Positions 5,804 through 8,436 of a stretch of 8,436 bases of DNA are shown here, piece after piece. The notes below the pieces were generated by a model, which did no database searches, was not told the DNA's origin, and was given only the letters and a program-made list of their open reading frames with translations. The position numbers were made by a program, and so were the translations under genes. The stretch is from an uncultured Verrucomicrobiales bacterium (GTDB lineage Bacteria > Verrucomicrobiota > Verrucomicrobiae > Limisphaerales > CANJSG01): assembly GCA_946480965.1 (NCBI GenBank), contig CAMLMI010000195.1, forward strand, positions 1-8,436. Reading direction: 5' to 3'. The first letter of the stretch is position 1. Every line of letters begins with the position of its first letter.

Positions 5804-6445
5804 ATGAAACCCACCTTTGCCTTGCCGACGCTTCTGGCGGCCGCGCTGGCTTCCGTCGGTTGCCAGAGTCCGAACGCCGTCGTCTTCGTCACGACCACGG
5901 GCATCAACGTCGAGGCCAGCGCCGCCGAAGGCACCCAATCCACCGCGCATGTCGGCTACACGCGCTTCGAGGGCGTGCTCATGCCCGGCCGCAATCCCGA
6001 TGGTTCGCCGCGCCAGAAGGCGTATCCGGTCCTGTCCAAGATGGACTTCTCCAGCGGCTCGCTCTTCCTGCCGTCGTTCTCCGTCGCCAGCACCGGAGCG
6101 ACCGCGCCGATGCGGCTCCACCAGGTCTTCGCCACGGGCAAAGCAGCCACCGGCCGCAACTCGGTGGAATCGATCAAGAGCGACTTCCAAGTGCTCAGCG
6201 GCAAGCTCGCCGAACACCGCGCCAGCCAGGAGATCGCCCGGGAATTCATCGCCAAAGCGCAAGAGGAACAGCTCTCCGAAGCATGGAACGCCGCAGTGAG
6301 CACCGGTTTGATCGTAGGCAAAGTCCCGAATCGGCCCTCCAGTGCTGCGCGTCTCAAAGCGGCCTTGGACGACGCCCTGGTCGGCGACGACGAAATCACC
6401 CGCACCAAGCTCAAAGTCTTCATGAAAGAACTGAAAATCCGGTAA
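5804..6445 (+). CDS. Predicted lipoprotein with extra helical C-terminus, paralog of the preceding gene
   Basis: The 213-residue product has a signal sequence and a lipobox SVGC with predicted lipidated C20. Residues 25-115 repeat the layout of the preceding protein: AVVFVTTTGINVEASA (25-40), VGYTRFEGVLMP (50-61) and MRLHQVFATGKAA (103-115). An extra ~98-residue tail follows, charged and probably helical (AEHRASQEIAREFIAKAQEE, then a C-terminal KVFMKELKIR), which the shorter paralog lacks. This tail could be a partner-binding or periplasm-spanning part, but that is inference. There is no ribosome binding site at the ATG, and the seven-base gap from the previous stop suggests coupled translation. 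No named family recognised. Confidence 0.8.
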   Translation: MKPTFALPTLLAAALASVGCQSPNAVVFVTTTGINVEASAAEGTQSTAHVGYTRFEGVLMPGRNPDGSPRQKAYPVLSKMDFSSGSLFLPSFSVASTGATAPMRLHQVFATGKAATGRNSVESIKSDFQVLSGKLAEHRASQEIAREFIAKAQEEQLSEAWNAAVSTGLIVGKVPNRPSSAARLKAALDDALVGDDEITRTKLKVFMKELKIR

Positions 6446-6469
6446 CCGCTCCGATCAACCCTACCTACC

Positions 6470-6919
6470 ATGAAAAAGGTTCTCATCGTTCCGCTGTCAT
6501 CCAAAACCGATGTCGAGTTCCAACGCATGCTGGAAGCAATGGCCCGTCTTCCACCGAAGTGGACCGTCGCCGACGTGGCTACGGACGAAGAATCCGACGG
6601 GACGAGAATCGTCGTCATCGTGGTGAGGAAAGGTTCGCTGACGCGGAAGTTGATCTTTCCGCTGTCGGTCCCCTCTGCGGCGGAGTTCGACGCCTTCATC
6701 GAGGAATGGGAGAAGCTCAAGCCGCGCTGGCGGCTCATCGGCGTGGATCGCGCCATCGACTCCGGCGTGCCCGTCGCGCGGTTTACCATCGAGCGCGTCG
6801 CGGATGAAGGCGCCGAGTCCGTTTCGGACAGCTCCACGGCTCCCGCCAAACGCGCACTGAAGACCAAACGGGCTGCCCCCAAAGCCGCCCGCAATAACGC
6901 ACGAAGCGGCGGCTCCTAA
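6470..6919 (+). CDS. Duplicated alpha/beta-unit protein with basic tail, unknown function
   Basis: This 149-residue protein has no signal sequence and is probably cytoplasmic. Residues 4-36 and 60-92 align without a gap at a constant offset of 56, with about 12 identities in 33, including P8/P64, E16-F17/E72-F73, L27/L83, P29/P85, W31/W87 and V36/V92. Weaker similarity runs on to R53/R109. Each unit reads as strand, helix, then two strands. Residues ~112-125 are acidic and Ser-rich; the tail from ~126 is Ala/Lys/Arg-rich (KRALKTKRAAPKAAR), as in histone H1-like nucleic-acid-binding tails. It lies 24 bases after the third lipoprotein gene and is followed by a strong hairpin, so it is probably the last gene of that operon. 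I do not recognise a family; nucleic-acid binding is only a suggestion from the tail. Confidence 0.78.
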   Translation: MKKVLIVPLSSKTDVEFQRMLEAMARLPPKWTVADVATDEESDGTRIVVIVVRKGSLTRKLIFPLSVPSAAEFDAFIEEWEKLKPRWRLIGVDRAIDSGVPVARFTIERVADEGAESVSDSSTAPAKRALKTKRAAPKAARNNARSGGS

Positions 6920-6966
6920 GCCGGAACAGTGCAGTTGCGAAGCAGCGGCAGGCGCTGGAAAACAGC

Positions 6967-6995
6967 AAGGCGGGAGGAACTCTTCCTCCCGCCTT
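6967..6995. terminator. Bidirectional intrinsic terminator between convergent genes
   Basis: AAGGCGGGAGGAA (6967-6979) pairs perfectly with TTCCTCCCGCCTT (6983-6995) across a CTC loop: a 13-bp GC-rich stem. It is followed by TTT on the + strand, and T-rich sequence also follows on the - strand. It sits between the stop at 6919 (+) and the stop at 7079 (-), so it can end both transcripts. Confidence 0.8.
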
Positions 6996-7078
6996 TCGCG
7001 CAAACTTCGGCCGCCGTCGCGGAATGGGCTTTGCCCGCAGGCAAAATCCGCTCGCGCTCCGGCGGCCAGCAATCGTTT

Positions 7079-7789
7079 TTAGCCGCTGCCCAGGCGCACC
7101 TGCGCAAAGGCCGCGTCGCCGAGGAACACCAGCCGTTCGGACAGATCGTTCAGCGCCAGCCGAGCGGTCTCGAAGCGTTCGGAGAGCCGATGGTAGAGAT
7201 CGTCGAGGCTGTAGCGGCGGGCCAGGCGATGGTCGGCGGCCACGCGGAAATTGGTCCGGCCCAGTTCGCGATAGTAGCTGAGATCGGGGAAGCCACGGAG
7301 CTGCGCCCGTTGCCGGATGCGTTCGGGAAACATGCCGGAGAGGAAGAGCGACTGGTTCCCGATCTGCGCGCGGAGGAAGAACGCCGTCCGGTCGTCCACC
7401 GTCTGGAGCGCGCCCATCATCTCGAAGAAGTAGTCGAGCGACCCTTCGCGGCCCGGCAGACGGCAGCGGGTGTTTTCCTGCACGCCGTATTCGGCCAGGA
7501 GGGAGCCGAGATAGTCGGCGATCTCGCGGTCGTCGATCCCGGCCTTGAGCAGCGCATGGCGGACGAGCGTGTAGAAGTAGAAGTGGCGCGAGACCTGGAG
7601 ACAGCCGGAGTCCTCCAGCACTCCGCGCAGCACGGCTTCGTGGTCGAGCAGCAGATCGAGCGAGTCCGGGTCCTGGAGCAGGCTGGCGAGGCTGGCATCT
7701 TGGCCGCCGTGGCGGCTCAGCGACTTGAGGAGAAAGGCGACGTCTTCCGGGGTGAACTGGACGCGGCAGTTGGGCTGGATAACAGTCAT
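7079..7789 (-). CDS. Conserved-looking hypothetical protein
   Basis: This 236-residue soluble protein has no signal peptide, no membrane segment and no cysteine motif (only three cysteines). It is Leu/Asp/Arg-rich and reads as mostly helical: FTPEDVAFLLKSLS (12-25), a run of leucine-rich helices through DSLDLLLDHEAVLRGVLED (about 42-60), an aromatic helix with FYFYTLVRHALLKAGI (70-85), and DYFFEMMGALQTVDDRTAFFLRAQIG (about 118-143). I do not recognise a domain or catalytic motif. The even, structured composition and normal codon pattern argue that it is a real gene. ATG 7789 is the only sensible start; no Shine-Dalgarno site precedes it. It stands alone, convergent with the lipoprotein operon and divergent from the rhomboid gene. 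Confidence 0.75.
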   Translation of the reverse strand: MTVIQPNCRVQFTPEDVAFLLKSLSRHGGQDASLASLLQDPDSLDLLLDHEAVLRGVLEDSGCLQVSRHFYFYTLVRHALLKAGIDDREIADYLGSLLAEYGVQENTRCRLPGREGSLDYFFEMMGALQTVDDRTAFFLRAQIGNQSLFLSGMFPERIRQRAQLRGFPDLSYYRELGRTNFRVAADHRLARRYSLDDLYHRLSERFETARLALNDLSERLVFLGDAAFAQVRLGSG

Positions 7790-7795
7790 GCGGCT

Positions 7796-7841
7796 GGAAA
7801 CGGTGAAAAGGTTTCCGTCAGAGGTCTCCGGACAAATCCGG
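7796..7841. repeat. Two small inverted repeats in the divergent spacer
   Basis: GGAAAC (7796-7801) and GTTTCC (7811-7816) flank a nine-base loop directly ahead of the - strand start at 7789. CCGGA (7828-7832) and TCCGG (7837-7841) form a second small hairpin. Possible leader structure or operator; stems are short. Confidence 0.3.
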
Positions 7842-7923
7842 CACTACGACTGACCACGATGAACTTCATAGCACTTCAAGTTCCATGCGGCCAATCCGGC
7901 CGCACAGAGGTCTCATCGGCAGA

Positions 7924-7933
7924 TTTCCGGAAA
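7924..7933. repeat. 10-bp palindrome TTTCCGGAAA, copy 2
   Basis: This is identical to the palindrome at 1661-1670 and lies 35 bases before the rhomboid ATG at 7969. Both copies are in spacers upstream of + strand genes. Confidence 0.3.
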
Positions 7934-7968
7934 AGAGAAGCGCACACTGGGCAAAAGCCGACACCGCA

Positions 7969-8436
7969 ATGGATTCCCCTTTGACCTCCCCGACGGGAAC
8001 GGCCGACCTCATCCCCGCGCGCAACCGCCGCCAAGCGATGGATTGGAGCCTCGTGCTCGCCAGCCAAGGTCTCGACGGTTCGCTGCTGGAAACGGCCGAA
8101 GGTGGCTTCGCCCTCGCGGTTCCGTGGGAACAAAGCCCGGCGGCGCGCGCGGCCATCGCGAGCTTCCGCGCGGAGAACCGGCAATGGCGTTGGCAACGGC
8201 GCATCCCGTCCACGCCGCTCATCTTCCATTGGGGCAGCACCGGCTGGATCATGGTCCTGGCCGTGATGGCGGCGCTGTCGGCCCAGGTGCCGGGGCTGTA
8301 TGGGGCGGGGCGGATGCAGCATTCCGGCTTGGCCAACGGCGAAGTCTGGCGACTGCTCACCGCCACCATGCTCCATGGCGACGGCGCGCATCTGGGCTCG
8401 AACCTGATGGCGGGCTATCTCTTCGTGGGTGTGGCC
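7969..8436 (+). CDS. Rhomboid-family intramembrane serine protease, N-terminal part (3' truncated)
   Basis: The frame from ATG 7969 is open to the window end (156 codons), so the gene is cut. Residues ~20-75 form a soluble domain (MDWSLVLASQGL ... FALAVPWEQ ... FRAENRQW) ahead of the first membrane helix at about 92-107. The rhomboid signature follows: GEVWRLLTATMLH (124-136) and then H141-x3-N145 (HLGSN). These correspond to GlpG H150 and N154, which shape the oxyanion hole. The GxSG nucleophile and the later catalytic histidine lie beyond the window, so activity cannot be judged. Rhomboids cleave membrane proteins inside the bilayer. The gene is divergent from the 236-residue protein gene across a 179-base spacer. 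No strong ribosome binding site is visible. Confidence 0.85.
   Translation, partial: MDSPLTSPTGTADLIPARNRRQAMDWSLVLASQGLDGSLLETAEGGFALAVPWEQSPAARAAIASFRAENRQWRWQRRIPSTPLIFHWGSTGWIMVLAVMAALSAQVPGLYGAGRMQHSGLANGEVWRLLTATMLHGDGAHLGSNLMAGYLFVGVA

Noticed and set aside
7030..7045. Hairpin TTTGCC-CGCA-GGCAAA downstream of the 236-residue gene
   Set aside because: The stem is short and no T-run follows on the - strand; the 13-bp hairpin at 6967-6995 explains termination better.
6929..7984. 351-residue + strand frame
   Set aside because: It runs antisense to the 236-residue gene, crosses the terminator and the divergent spacer, and has Ala/Glu/Val-rich shadow composition.

Overview
The window is a GC-rich bacterial chromosomal segment with densely packed genes on both strands. 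I infer a member of the Verrucomicrobiota or a close relative. The reasons are the gene styles (a STAS protein with a DSTFLG motif, a C4 zinc-ribbon coiled-coil protein next to SlyX, an Asp/Glu-tRNA amidotransferase gatC-gatA pair), the scarcity of strong Shine-Dalgarno sites, and TAGC-type -10 boxes. This assignment rests on recognition by eye, not on a search.

Region 1 (1-1303, + strand). The 3' end of holA (DNA polymerase III delta subunit) is followed by a STAS-domain protein and then a small two-helix membrane protein. The membrane protein's natural reading frame starts at 1055 but is cut at codon 8 by an in-frame TAG.

Region 2 (1355-3147, + strand). gatC and gatA encode two subunits of the GatCAB amidotransferase. 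gatB is not adjacent. About 550 bases follow (3148-3698) in which I see no convincing gene.

Region 3 (3699-4703, - strand). A zinc-ribbon coiled-coil protein and slyX form a tight two-gene unit. It is driven from a promoter-like site at 4675-4703 in the divergent spacer.

Region 4 (4778-6919, + strand). Four genes look like one operon: three short predicted lipoproteins, then a 149-residue protein. The lipoproteins share a G-h-x-h ... G-(Y/W) ... P pattern, and two of them are clear paralogs ending in a LHxQVFATG-type motif. The fourth protein is an internal duplication at a fixed 56-residue offset with a basic tail. This is the least explained and most interesting part of the window. A 13-bp-stem hairpin (6967-6995) ends it and probably also ends the convergent gene.

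Region 5 (7079-8436). A 236-residue protein of unknown function lies on the - strand. Divergent from it is the 5' part of a rhomboid-family membrane protease gene that runs out of the window before its catalytic serine.

I saw no rRNA, tRNA, CRISPR array, insertion sequence or phage gene.
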